Below are positions 29,901 through 40,297 of a stretch of 64,000 nt of DNA, piece after piece; position 1 is the first letter of the stretch, and every line of letters begins with the position of its first letter. A program made the position numbers and the translations under genes. The notes beneath the pieces were generated by a model that ran no database searches, was not told where the DNA came from, and saw only the letters and a list, made by a program, of their open reading frames with translations. The stretch lies in NCBI RefSeq assembly GCF_037975245.1, contig NC_092565.1:9716499-9780498 (forward strand), in the 5' to 3' direction. This DNA is from Apostichopus japonicus. Its lineage: Eukaryota; Echinodermata; Holothuroidea; Aspidochirotida; Stichopodidae.

Positions 29901-32149
29901 CTCTTTACATGACCTGGCATTGGTCTCATTTTCAACATGGCTAACATTCTACCTTGAAAAAAAGGTCTACACATAGAAGAGGGTACCTGCAGATTTGTCT
30001 TACATACAACCATATAACCCCTCTGTTGTAGCTTGTAAATTTGCCATAAGAGAGAAAAATTATAGATATAAAAAAGACAACCACCTCTCAGTTAGTACCC
30101 ATAGATTAATATGAACTTACAAACAAACTATAAATAGGCATGATCCTGCCATAAAAGAAGAAAAAGGTACATAAGGCCAAACTAACCAGCCACACATGCC
30201 ACTGAACTCTAAACTTGCATAATATATTAATAGTAGAATATTTTACACTACTTTGATATCATTATATTTATATAACAACAGCAACAATTGAAGAACCATG
30301 TCATTGAATGGTTTCCAATGACAAGATGGTTTTAAAGGCTCTGCCTTGTTGGACGGTAGGAAGAGAAAAAAACATTTTTCTGTCTTTCACTCCTCTTCTT
30401 TGAAAAGCTTGTTTTTGTTTTTATACAGAAAAGCAAAACCCAAATTTAACCAATTATTAGAAAGATTCTTGCCATGAACAACTACCCAAAAGCTGATAAT
30501 TTTTTTTATTTTTTAAAGCTTCTTCTGTTTGAGAGCTATGTTTGTTCACAAGCCGTTTCAAGGAGCTATAATTTGTTTTTATTACCATCTCTGTTTAAAA
30601 GATCATTCTCTCTTCACCATAAACTAAACCATCCCTATGACGGCTGTCTATCACTGTCTATCTCAGTTCTAATATGTCACAATCACATAATCACGACCAG
30701 TGCTTTTTCTTGGCTATTATTCATTGGCAGTCTCAAGAAGTCTGAGCATATGAACCATGTCACTGCCAGGAGTTAAAACATTTTCCTTAAGCAGCTCATA
30801 AGAGGAGTGTGATATGCAGTTAACCAAAAAAAAAATTTCCTCTGCATACTTCACATTTAAAGTTCCAAACTTGAGCAGCTTCTTAGGTTACTTTAAACAG
30901 AAAAATTGGGTGTCTACAGAAGACAAGGTTATGTTCCTTACCTCCTTAGAAATCACAGTCTTCTTTGGAGCATTGGAACTGAAGTGTTTGAATATGTTCC
31001 TGGGAGAAAAGTAAAAGTACTGCATTACAATTTTAATCGAGGAATACCAATGAGGCATAAATTCATGAAACAATGCACCCTATTTTGATTGTCCTGGGTC
31101 AGAGGGGGGACATCCACCCCACTATTTGTGAAACCACTGACATTCCAATCTGACATAACAAATTGACTTGTTAGCCAGTCGGTTTTAGGTAGCTGAAATG
31201 TTGATGAGATGAGATCTGATGATGTGTACAGAAATGCTTGAAAGTTAACTGTGGTCAGATTGTCTGTCAGTCTGTTCATATGCCTGACTGCTGGCTGTCA
31301 GAATACACAGGTGACATTATGTGTTCATTCGTCTATGCCTGCATATTATGCAACAGTTGATGATGGACAAACCCTTTAAGCTTTTAACAGAGAGAAATAA
31401 AGAAGATGCAAAGGCTGATGCTGTTGAAACTAAAGCTACTAATTTTGCGAACAAATTAATGTAAATGGATTAGGATGTAATAAGCAAAGCAAAGTGTACA
31501 TGACTGCAAGATAGCCTTTGCCAATGGCTTTGGGTAGCAGTCTGTCCATCAATATTGCTGGCAGCACCTATCATATTATCGTGCTCTATCGTGCATCCAT
31601 ATAGACCATAGCTGTTTTGGGGGCAAATAATCAATTTATTTTGTAAGGTCATTTAAAACACATACAGACAATTGAACATGTTAATTGTTAGTGTTTATCA
31701 GTCTAAAAATACTTTTTGAAGTACAACTTTGGCCGTTTTGTTATGTCTTCTTGACTTTTATCACCACAAGTGGCCAAGAGTCACTTGCAAGGCTACTTGG
31801 CATAGTGAGTACTCTATGTGAAGTAGTTACATGCAAATTCATGGTACAGTGATTGCACAGTGACGTATCTTTGAATAATTACAATTTATTGCTTTGCACA
31901 TTTTGGTTTAATCATACAAGAAGAAAAATTGCCCGAGTGGCATAATGTTGACAATGTTTTTAATGTATAAATCACATTACTGGTACCTGGCTTATGTGGT
32001 AACAGAGACAAACATGTTCACGAATGTTGAAAGAACAATCCTAGCTACTTTTGCAATGTTTCAAAGCTGCAATGTTTTGTGTACATTATACAGATTTAAG
32101 GGCAACTATACTAGCCTACACAGGGTATTTCATATCATTACCAACTCAT
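26801..32149 (-). CDS. BIN3: bridging integrator 3 (BAR-domain protein), complete, 7 exons
   Basis: BIN3 is a known N-BAR protein that binds curved membranes and acts in actin organisation and cytokinesis (related to yeast Rvs161 / fission yeast Hob3). Exons in transcript order: 32149-32142, 30999-30942, 29530-29490, 29102-28907, 28530-28348, 27607-27473, 26953-26801. They sum to 774 nt, one frame of 257 residues plus TGA; human BIN3 has 253. BAR-domain text includes LDDATKRLYKDLKKSMEA (37-54), VMVEPMKKF and KKREQCLQEY (108-137), VKVEKYEDKERTGQ (142-155), RLDYFQPCFEALIKAQ (192-207) and the family's C-terminal RALSIVIDD. As in human BIN3 there is no SH3 domain. It is convergent with FHIP2A and divergent from ADO. 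Confidence 0.95.
27473..27607 (-). CDS. BIN3: BIN3 exon 6
   Basis: Forty-five codons, residues 163-207: AKKGLEAAKESFDKFN, then LPEFFEGRLDYFQPCFEA and LIKAQ. The acceptor is TTTCTTTCCAG and the donor CAG|GTATAT. Confidence 0.96.
28348..28530 (-). CDS. BIN3: BIN3 exon 5
   Basis: Sixty-one codons, residues 102-162: KVMVEPMKKFTLIFPS, KKREQCLQEYTRCQ, VKVEKYEDKERTGQ. Acceptor is a T-run then CTTCAG; donor ACA|GTAAGT. The densely charged VEKYEDKE run is the BIN/amphiphysin family's best conserved helix. Confidence 0.96.
28660..28875 (-). repeat. interspersed satellite-like repeat, two units inverted
   Basis: Same family as 2185-2485 but in the opposite orientation: TGACCTCAAAAGACC, TTTGACCTCCACC and later TGACCTTTGACCT (28844-28856), separated by a spacer with TTTCTTGAGATATTGTG. 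It lies just 5' of exon 5 in the BIN3 intron. Confidence 0.7.
28907..29102 (-). CDS. BIN3: BIN3 exon 4
   Basis: Residues 36-101. ALDDATKRLYKDLKKSMEA begins BAR helix 1, and the exon ends GQIEELTHKL. Acceptor TTCTTTGTCAG, donor CTT|GTAAGA. Confidence 0.95.
29490..29530 (-). CDS. BIN3: BIN3 exon 3 (41 nt)
   Basis: Encodes EENEFSREVTKIE (23-35) plus two bases. Acceptor GATTTTACAG, donor GAGGC|GTAAGT. It corresponds to human VERDFEREYGKLQQLE. It is short but fixed by phase on both sides. Confidence 0.88.
29742..29985 (+). repeat. interspersed repeat, family B copy 2
   Basis: ACAAGGCTGAAGACTTGAGC, AAGTCTAAACATGACA, GGAGATGGGTTTTGTG and CTACCTTGAAAAAAAGG follow the same order as copy 1 at 11322. 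It is in the BIN3 intron between exons 2 and 3, opposite to the gene. Confidence 0.65.
30942..30999 (-). CDS. BIN3: BIN3 exon 2
   Basis: Acceptor TTTCTCCCAG, donor GAG|GTAAGG. It completes Trp3 and encodes NIFKHFSSNAPKKTVISKE (4-22), equivalent to human PFKIGQPKKQIVPKT, the amphipathic N-terminal segment. Confidence 0.88.
32142..32149 (-). CDS. BIN3: BIN3 first coding exon, 8 nt
   Basis: ATGAGTTG followed by the donor GTAATG. Joined to the next exon it reads Met-Ser-Trp-Asn-Ile-Phe-Lys, matching the human BIN3 start MSWIPFK. The base at -3 is A (GCTAGT before ATG), a good initiation context. The exon's 5' part is untranslated and its start is not fixed. Confidence 0.75.
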
Positions 32150-32401
32150 ACTAGCGACCCTTTGTTGAGTTACGGTAGTACTTAGTACTAGATTTCTCGC
32201 TTCTGGGGTGGTAGTTGTAGTAGGCTGTGAGGTACTGAGTAAAATGGTAAGGCTGCGCTAGGCCTGGGTCCTACGGGTTGATCCGTAGCAAATCCTTGCA
32301 AAAATGTAGCGGAACAATCACATCAACCCGATTCAGTTCCACCTCTGATGAGCCACTCGGATGACACACTGATAACTGCGCATTTCTTCCTCAACTCTGA
32401 T
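32150..32401. promoter_or_regulatory. candidate bidirectional promoter, BIN3 (-) / ADO (+)
   Basis: The BIN3 start codon (minus) and a consensus + strand donor at 32402 (GAT|GTAAGT) are only about 250 bp apart. The stretch has more CpG than its surroundings (for example GGCTGCGC, CTACGGG, ATCCGTAG) and no TATA box, as expected for divergent housekeeping promoters. Transcription start sites are not fixed. It may include both 5' untranslated exons. Confidence 0.45.
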
Positions 32402-34944
32402 GTAAGTGTAAACGTTTATTTCTCATTAAACTACCAATAATTCGTCTTGTCCTTGAATTAGACTCAATCTTCATTTGCAAGGTTAGGCGCACCCTGATTT
32501 TCGTTATCGAAGTTCTAGCCTAGCCTACTGATGACCACAGAAATTCAATACAGTTCTGCACTATTGACACTGTTGTTCATCCTGTTATTATTTACTATAT
32601 GACAACCGACTGGAAACGGCAGTAGTACAAACAGTGAACTTCATTTACCTTTAATAAAAAAAAACAACAACTTGGATTTATAGCCCATGAAATTATAATG
32701 AATAACATTTTTTGTGTTCTTTCTGGCATAATCATGAATCAAGATGCAATACAGAACAAGTATTACAGTGGAATAAAATTGTTGTTTGGTACCTGGCAAT
32801 TTTCGAGGGGAATTACCTAAACCTGTACCTGTGATATAATGCACGTAAAGGGAACCATTGCTTCTAACAATGTTGTAAGGCTAGGCTGTGTAAATATATA
32901 TATTCATTGTTCATATGTGTTGCCTAGTCTTTCACGTTATCGTCACAACGGGTACCTCTGTAATGTTGGTTTGAACTTGCAGCTTGCAACATAATTGTTT
33001 CAGTAATCTTATCTTTACTAGAACAAGAAGCGTACCGTTACGGTTTGGCTACGGCAAAAGCTCCGTCCTTCATATGACAAGTATGCTACTGTTCGTAATG
33101 TAATCTACATTAGGCCTTCACAATTTTATGTTCTTTTTCTTACTCACACAAAGTCACAGTACGCTTACTTAATAGCCTAGTAATAGCCTATTCCTAAGTA
33201 AGACTAAGGCCTAAGTTAGGACTGGGACCTAGCCAGCGGTAGTTTTAGTAGCCTGGGTGATGTTAAGTTTCCACATGAAAAACCGGTTTCCGCGCCTTAG
33301 GAAACTAATGTTTTCTTTTACAGCCGAAACTAATGGGTTTTTTTTGTAGCTACAGTAGGTAAACTTAGCCAATAGAATATATTGCATGTTTGTTGGAATA
33401 TCCATACAATACAAACTGCAAACATCAAGGAAGTTAGAATCACTATTTTTAATAAAGTATTAATACAGTAGTAGCTTAGTTCGCCAAAGTTGACAAAACC
33501 AATGGGGTCAGAAGCCTTAGAAATCGTCAGAACTGCAATGCAAAACATTGATCTCTAGAAAGCCCTTCGAAAAGCCAAAAGCAAGCGTCAGGTAATCAAC
33601 AAACCTTGGGATTAAATTCCTGGCAGTCTGCATAAACAAAAGAATTGCAGTCTCTGCTACAGCGAGTTGCGGTTACTACAAGACAATAGACATACAGGAC
33701 ATTAACTTAGGGTAGAACTGCAGTAGCAAGCAGTGATGCGGTAATGCAGATGTTTTCTACATACATTTTTCTAGTTTGTGTCAAAGTTTTCTTCTTGTTG
33801 TCATTGATCCGTGCATCTGTTTTCACTAAAGTTAGGCCTGCGTGAAATCACAGTGACAGTATAACACCGACTGTTCAGTAGGGGCCCATCCTATGGAGTA
33901 CAACACTTGGACGGTTTTTACTGAAGCATGTATACATCTTTTCTTTAGTATGGCCAGCATTTGGTATTGAACATGATAAGTAAATATCTGTATTTGTACT
34001 TTCTCCCCTATGTGTTGTAATCTGCTGTCATTTCATAAACTATCTAAGATAATATAATAACTTATAAGGTTTAATTATAACAAGAAAAATATGGCATTCC
34101 ATCTTTCCCCTGAAACGGATGCATTGCAAGTGGAGCCGTGAAGTAAGCCGAAATATCAGACACAAGAAAGAGCAAGTACACACAAGAGCATTCATTACAG
34201 GGTTTACTTCAGGGTTCACCTGTAGCATGCCTGTCCAAACATTGTTTTCTATTTGACATTGAGTGCCCAAAACATTTCTTGAAATTTGGCAAGTGTGTGG
34301 TAGAGCAAATTTCTTGCATTGACTCTCTTTGTCATTTGATACTAAAATCTCATGACAAATGGGTCATCAGCTTGACTACAATACCATATTAAGATTGTCA
34401 AGATGGTCAACTGTGTAAAATGCATGCTGTGGTGATTCCTACTGCACATAGCCTATATATGTAAAGAACTTTGCCCTATTGGTAGATTAATTAAACGTTC
34501 ATGTTGAATGAATCGTGCAGTATTTTAACAAATGACTTGAACTTTGCAAGAAACATGCTGACATTACAAATCAGTTTATATCTCGACTCAGATAAGACTT
34601 GCTAATGTTTCATGACAAGTACAGTAACAGTAGGCCCTAATAACTTTTCATCTGTACAAACACACACACGCAAGCAAAAAAAAGGAGGAGGGACATTTTT
34701 TTCCGGCTGTGTAGGGATTTCAAAATATCTCCCCATCCACTCCTTTCCATCTCAACCCCTCCCCATCCTCTTTTCTCTGTGTAGTACTGCCTGAAAGGAA
34801 TATTTGATCACACATATTAACTTCATTTCTAGTTACAATGTTCACAATGAATAAACTTTTAATCCTAATCTGTTTCGTCATAATGTGCTATTTTGGTATT
34901 GCTTCATCACACATTTTTGTTTTCCTGATATCTCTCTCTCTTAG
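32402..34944 (+). other. ADO: putative 5' UTR intron of ADO
   Basis: Bounded by the donor GTAAGT at 32402 and the acceptor CTCTCTCTCTTAG ending at 34944. No coding exon is recognisable inside. CpG remains fairly common to about 33.3 kb and then falls. Confidence 0.45.
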
Positions 34945-34957
34945 ACAGAATTCCATA

Positions 34958-35704
34958 ATGAGCGGACCTCTTGAGACAGTTGTGCGCCTAGCATGGACAA
35001 CATTTAGATCTGTCTTGAGTGATAAATCCGCTCTTCTCCAGAAAGTGGTCAAAGTGCAAGAAGCTCTGTCAACTATCAAAATTGAGGACGTGGGCATCAC
35101 CGAATCCCAGATTCAAAGACTCGACCCCAAACAGTCTCAAGGCTGGGGAGAAATCAAAGCTCCTGTGGGATTTGTGGAAGTGTTCGAAGATGATCTGTTG
35201 GCCGTCGGGGCTTTCCTGTTGAAAGAGTATGCCGTGCTGCCGATGCATAACCATCCGACTATGTTTGGCGTACTTAAAGTCATCCACGGACGGGTGAGGA
35301 TAAAATCCTTTGACCTCTTAGATCAAGAGAAAGATGAGAAAATTCCCAAATTTCTCACCGCTGACTCTCAACCGAGCTCCGAGGAGGTCAGAAAGTTAAG
35401 GTTCCGATCAGAGACGGAATACACATCTGATTCCGAACCCTGTCTGGTGACGCCATCCGAGGGAAACATTCATCGCCTGGAAGCGGTCGGTGGACCCGCC
35501 ATCTTTCTAGATTTTATATCACCTCCTTACAATCCCCACCTGGGGAGGGACTGCGATTACTTCCAAGAGCTTCACGTCAACCCTAACGAGAGGGAAGGAG
35601 CCGATGGTGAATTAAGTTGGTGCAAACAGATTCCGTGCCCTAGCTCATACTACTGTGTAAGAATGGACTATTTCGGTCCGAGTATTAAAATGGAAGAACA
35701 ATAG
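34958..35704 (+). CDS. ADO: 2-aminoethanethiol (cysteamine) dioxygenase
   Basis: ADO is a known non-haem Fe(II) thiol dioxygenase. It adds O2 to cysteamine to give hypotaurine, and to N-terminal cysteines of proteins, marking them for the Arg/N-degron pathway as an oxygen sensor. The 248-residue cupin is coded in one exon. Iron ligands are the two histidines of PMHNHP (about 93 and 95) and the one in EGNIHRLEAV. GRDCDYF keeps the Cys-x-Tyr pair that cross-links in human ADO. The product is of similar size to human ADO (270). The ATG at 34958 was chosen because a strong acceptor (CTCTCTCTCTTAG) ends at 34944 and VVRLAWTTFRS aligns with the human N-terminal IARQACLTFRG. An upstream in-frame ATG at 34838 would add a T-rich, hydrophobic stretch that is almost surely intron. 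The single coding exon matches the vertebrate gene. Confidence 0.96.
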   Translation: MSGPLETVVRLAWTTFRSVLSDKSALLQKVVKVQEALSTIKIEDVGITESQIQRLDPKQSQGWGEIKAPVGFVEVFEDDLLAVGAFLLKEYAVLPMHNHPTMFGVLKVIHGRVRIKSFDLLDQEKDEKIPKFLTADSQPSSEEVRKLRFRSETEYTSDSEPCLVTPSEGNIHRLEAVGGPAIFLDFISPPYNPHLGRDCDYFQELHVNPNEREGADGELSWCKQIPCPSSYYCVRMDYFGPSIKMEEQ

Positions 35705-36010
35705 ATGTGCAGACTAATTCTTTGCTAATAAGGTGGAAATTGTGGGGTAAAGAGAAGGGCCTACGATAGTATTGTTGCCTTTGAAACGGACACATTTTGA
35801 GGGGGTACCGGAGTTTGATGAAATTTTTTCAGTCTACAAGAAAAGTCAGTTGTTGTTTTATGATATCATTACAAAAGAAAAGCAGATAAAGTTTGCACAT
35901 TTTATCTCAATATGTTAAATTGTAGACAAAAGCTAAGTAGAATATGAATTGGAAATTGTAACCAATTTGTTAAAAAAATACGAAAGCAAACACATGTAAT
36001 ACTTTGCTAA

Positions 36011-36016
36011 AATAAA
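36011..36016 (+). terminator. ADO: ADO poly(A) signal
   Basis: AATAAA about 300 nt after the ADO stop codon, followed by GTTTTTTAG. It is the first canonical hexamer downstream. Confidence 0.55.
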
Positions 36017-36426
36017 GTTTTTTAGAGCGACCTTTGAAACGTCCTTACAGTCCCTACAGAATGGAGCCATTGGAGCATTACCTTTAGGCCGAACCCTGTC
36101 AATATTTTCCTGGCTGGGAATGCAATATGTACTGAGTTAAAACAGCTTCTTTTTATTGTTCATTGAATATTTTAATATCATTATGTAATAATGAAAGAAT
36201 ATCCTTGCAACAAAATTTCCAGAACGATACTGACATTTTTCTCTTCTTTTTTTTGTTTTATTTTTTATAGTCATAAAATCCATTCTTTACAGGGAAAATT
36301 ATATATTTTTTATGAAAACAGTTGCCATTTTAATGAAATTCAACGTACAGAGAACTTTAAAATGCTAAACTAACATTCCCAATGTATCACATATCAAGAA
36401 AAAAATCGACTAGAAAAATTAGAACC

Positions 36427-36476
36427 ATGATGACATCACAGAAATGATGATATCACAGAAATGATGACATCACAGA
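36427..36476 (+). repeat. 17-bp triplicate with TGACATCA
   Basis: Three consecutive units ATGATGACATCACAGAA, ATGATGATATCACAGAA and ATGATGACATCACAGA. TGACATCA differs by one base (C to T on one strand) from the CRE palindrome. Confidence 0.75.
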
Positions 36477-38040
36477 CCACCTACTGTGACCTGGAGTGTG
36501 GGAGGGTTCATCTATATAGTACATATTGGTGACCTGTGCGATCAAGTATATCTCGAGTTAACTTCTAGATATTGAAGTGGAGTGTTAAACTAACATGGTG
36601 TCCGAATATTTTGAACTTTAATGTAAAATCCCTGTAAAGACTTACTAAGTAAAATGCAGATATTATTTAAAACAAGATCCAGATGTAGTGCTGCTGTAGT
36701 GTGTTTGAATACTTATCCTATTGTGAGTAATCCTCGTAAGTTGGTTTGGTAAAATTGCTGGCTACAGGCCTACAGAATGTCATACCATAGTAGTGATTTA
36801 TTATAATGTGTATGTGATGCACCAATTTTCACTTCAGTGAATATATAGAAAAATGTCTGTTCTGGACAAATTGTAGAAATAGTGATGTTCAGCCGGGCTG
36901 ATATCCGGGGGCCGGTGTATGATGTGTATAATTGTGCATGTTAGTTTTCCTGTTTATTACAATTCCTAAACTGAGAGTAGAATCTATATGTCATGAAAAG
37001 TCATATCATTGGAAGCACTGTTTAAACTTACATTCTTAACATGGGCACAAAAAATGGACTTCCCCCCCCCCCCTCAAGCAAAGAAGGCTGGCTGGCTGGC
37101 TACACTCCCGTTTGGGTTATGGACCTAATTAATTGTCAAATAAACTCATAATTGTGAGAAAACAAAATGAAGGTTTGTCCACGTTAATTGGACTTCCTAC
37201 TTGTCGCTGAGTCAGAGCACAAGGAGGGCACATGGAAGAAAGGAATTCGAGTACATGATTACATCACCACTTACAAACTTTCTTTTGAATGACGCAGAGG
37301 TTGTTTACACACCCTCTTACCATCCCACCCCACCTCCCATGTCCTTGCTAAGGCTGCTACACTTTCAATAGGTTATGTTAGACTGGACACATAAGAAGCT
37401 AAGAAAACCCTGTTAGTTCTTTCGAGGCGCCATGTCCCCAGCACCGTCCTTTAGATCACTGAGAGCAAGGACTGCACAGCAAGCTTCAAACATTAATCTG
37501 GATATATTTTTCAAATGATCGTAAAAAAACGTGCAAAATATCCCACGTCTATAGTATCATCCATAAAAATTTTCCACCAAATTTAAGTAAGTAGACACAT
37601 TATTTGTACTCAATGGCACCCCCCCCCCCCACACACACACACACACATCCTTATTCGCTCATCCATTTTTTTCTACTCTACCCCCCCCCCCCCTCTTCCC
37701 GTCTACGTGGTTAAGTGATTCGCTGCTGTGATGAAAATGATACGTGACAACTTTAAAACAAAAATTCATTATAGGTTACTTCATTAAGAGAATTCTATGT
37801 TAAATTCGGCAGATAGACATGAATTAAACTAAGTCACAATTTCACATATATACCAGCAACTGTATTTCTTTTTAAAATTAGAATTTTCCCCGAAATTTGA
37901 ATATATTTATAGATAACGACTTCTGACGGAAGTTGTTTACTTCCGTATGATCCACTTAATAGCTGTTTCCGAATTTAACTACAATTTCACTAATTTACGC
38001 TACTGTTTAGATATCGCTAAAGTCACTTGCCTAATTATGT
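36477..38040. other. no gene seen
   Basis: Non-coding by inspection. It contains poly-C tracts (37062, 37620, 37681), a short (AC)n at 37631-37647 and a GGCT reiteration at 37087-37101. Confidence 0.5.
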
Positions 38041-38045
38041 AAAGT

Positions 38046-38425
38046 GACAGGATAATTCCGGTGGCTTAAGTTCATTGCTAGACGTTTTTACATCTAATTA
38101 TGTCAAAACCACAATTTGTATGGCGAAGATTCAATTTTTGCAAATTTGGGGATGTAATTTTTTAATATATCTGGTAACAGTATTGCAAATGATATATTCA
38201 TCAGAGGCGTATACCAATAGACGGTTCATTGAACCAGGATCCTCACTTTCCACGCAAATTTCATGTTTTCAATACAAAGAAAATACAAATAAAACGTATC
38301 ACATTTCAACAGGGAGGTGGTAACAATTGGAAAGCAAAGTTTTTATAGGACGTCTTCTTTTAACGAGATGTCATCACAAATCACCGACTGTGAGCCAATT
38401 CCTGGAGTAATGGAGGAGGGCTTAA
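38046..38425 (+). repeat. interspersed repeat, family A copy 1
   Basis: Starts ATTCCGGTGGCTTAAGTTC and contains ATATCTGGTAACAG, GTATCACATTTCAAC and GGGCTTAACCAGTTAAAA. These blocks appear in the same order in copies 2 (44686) and 3 (58600). An 82-codon open frame here (38075-38323) is not kept in the other copies. Confidence 0.6.
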
Positions 38426-38436
38426 CCAGTTAAAAG

Positions 38437-38451
38437 CAGCACGGTGCTGCC
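38437..38451. other. perfect short inverted repeat
   Basis: GCAGCACGGTGCTGC: 7-bp arms around one base, in a locally GC-rich patch. No coding or promoter context is recognised. Confidence 0.4.
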
Positions 38452-39450
38452 TGCAGGTGCCCCGGTGACAAGTACCGAGAAATATAACCAACCGAAGCGA
38501 CAAATGTTGGCATTTAACATGGAGTCAGTAAGCCGAACAGGCCCAGCTATGTACTCGTTAGGGGCACATTGCTTAATCACAAGCCCTTTGTTTAGACATC
38601 GGTCCCACCCAAAATAATAAATAATAAACGACCTTATTTATAGTCTCATGTGCCCCAGAATGCACCATTGTACTTTTTTTTTTTTGGAAGGGGGATGCCG
38701 GCTTCAACTGGATTCTGGATCCACATTTGACCCCTTAAATTCCATAATTGTCTGTCGCCCACCTAATTCATTCGGAATAAGTACATAATTCCGCCCCCCC
38801 CCCCTTCCCAACCCCTTCCCAACTCTCACACACCTTTGAAATCCCGACACGCATACAAACCTATACGAAACAACGTCAAGTAAATGTATGTCACATTAAT
38901 CCTTTGAAAGCCTTTTACTTTTGGTTAACCCTGGTGTGACATATAAAATATTGCATTAAGTCAAGAAGGGCAACCTCCTATAGACCGTTTCACCACTAAA
39001 GGGGAAATAGTTAGCTATTACTGAATCTCTTCGAATCTGAATAACTTTGCTATTGATTTTATCGTCACATTCAAAATAGCAGCGTTAATTGTATAACGTA
39101 TAGGCTATACAGGGGAGCTCAATCTATAGTATCCAGTCTCATTTGAGGCACGGTACCCACACTGGAAGGAAAATGGTGTATTAGGCCTATAAATGGACAG
39201 GTATAGCTTTGTAGATGCATGTTTCTAGTAAACATCTTGGTTTTGCTATTGTACACGTTATCCTTCATGAATTCGGAATGCTTTACAGCTGCGTGTGACG
39301 TATTTAAATGAGGTATACGTGGAGTAATGTTTGACAGAATGAGAAAGACATCGAATCCATTGATAAATCAATTCGAAACACAAGACAGTGATCCCTGGAT
39401 TACAGTTGCTTGTTGAGAGATTCATCATTTAAGGAGGACCTTGGTCAGAC

Positions 39451-39505
39451 ATGACTGGACCCACCCCGTCCCATCCTGCCCCCAATGGTCACGACTGCAA
39501 TCAAG
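39451..39505 (+). CDS. candidate first coding exon of an unidentified gene
   Basis: ATG with G at -3 opens an 18-codon frame (MTGPTPSHPAPNGHDCNQ) ending exactly at a consensus donor CAAG|GTAGGT. An in-frame TAA at 39430 makes this the first possible start. The segment is GC-rich against AT-rich flanks and Pro-rich in translation. I do not recognise the protein and found no second exon in the window, so the next exon could lie many kb away or beyond the edge. It could also be chance. Confidence 0.3.
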
Positions 39506-40213
39506 GTAGGTGTTGTGTTTACATTTTAGCCCTGCAGGTGTGCACTAACTATATGTGTAAGCCTATATAATATTATGTAGGTGCACCATTTACCACCAAC
39601 TGTGCACATGAAAGAAACAAATGAATGTATCTGCCTTATCGACATATTTAGCAAGAGAAAAGTCCCGCCCTCTCTACCTCCACCGACGCCCTCCCCCATC
39701 ACAACCTCTATATTGCGACACAGGCTCACCGATGCATTCAGATTGAAGATTATATAGAGTACCTGCCCGCTCTTTCCGTCAGTCAATATTTGTATATTTA
39801 TTTGTTTTATCACAATTTACAATGTGACGGGAAGTCTCTTATAAAGCCTATACAAGGCTTAACAAAGTAGGAGACTCCCAAAAAAGAAAAAAGAGAGAAA
39901 ACTTAAGAATAAAATAAGAAAAGTTAATAGTATAGCATCTACCATGATGAAATAATATAATATAATAATATAATGAAATAATTTAATATTGATGCAACAT
40001 GACGGCAGCTGCACTTGGTTATATTCATAAATATGCCATGATACCAAGCACATATCAACTGCCGTGGAAAGCATGCACTGGTATACGTTCCCGTGACGTT
40101 TTACGTATTATTCAACATCGGAGAACGGCGTTATGTCTGTTAACTGCTTGAGATAAATTCGTGACGTTGATCGTGTGACATAATTTCACAATTAGAAATC
40201 CTACTAGTTTGCA

Positions 40214-40215
<2 letters not shown>

Positions 40216-40296
<81 letters not shown>
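40216..40296. repeat. (TA)n microsatellite
   Basis: About 81 bp of uninterrupted TA dinucleotides. Confidence 0.97.

Positions 40297-40297
<1 letters not shown>

Noticed and set aside
37428-37515. Short open frame starting MSPAPSFRSLRA in a GC-rich patch
   Set aside because: Only 28 codons, no flanking splice consensus or known family.
37731-37737. C-box-like GTGATGA suggesting a C/D snoRNA
   Set aside because: No D box (CTGA) or terminal stem at suitable distance.
38075-38323. 82-codon frame with a hydrophobic N-terminal stretch, possible secreted peptide
   Set aside because: Lies in repeat family A, and the frame is broken in the other two copies; no splice context.
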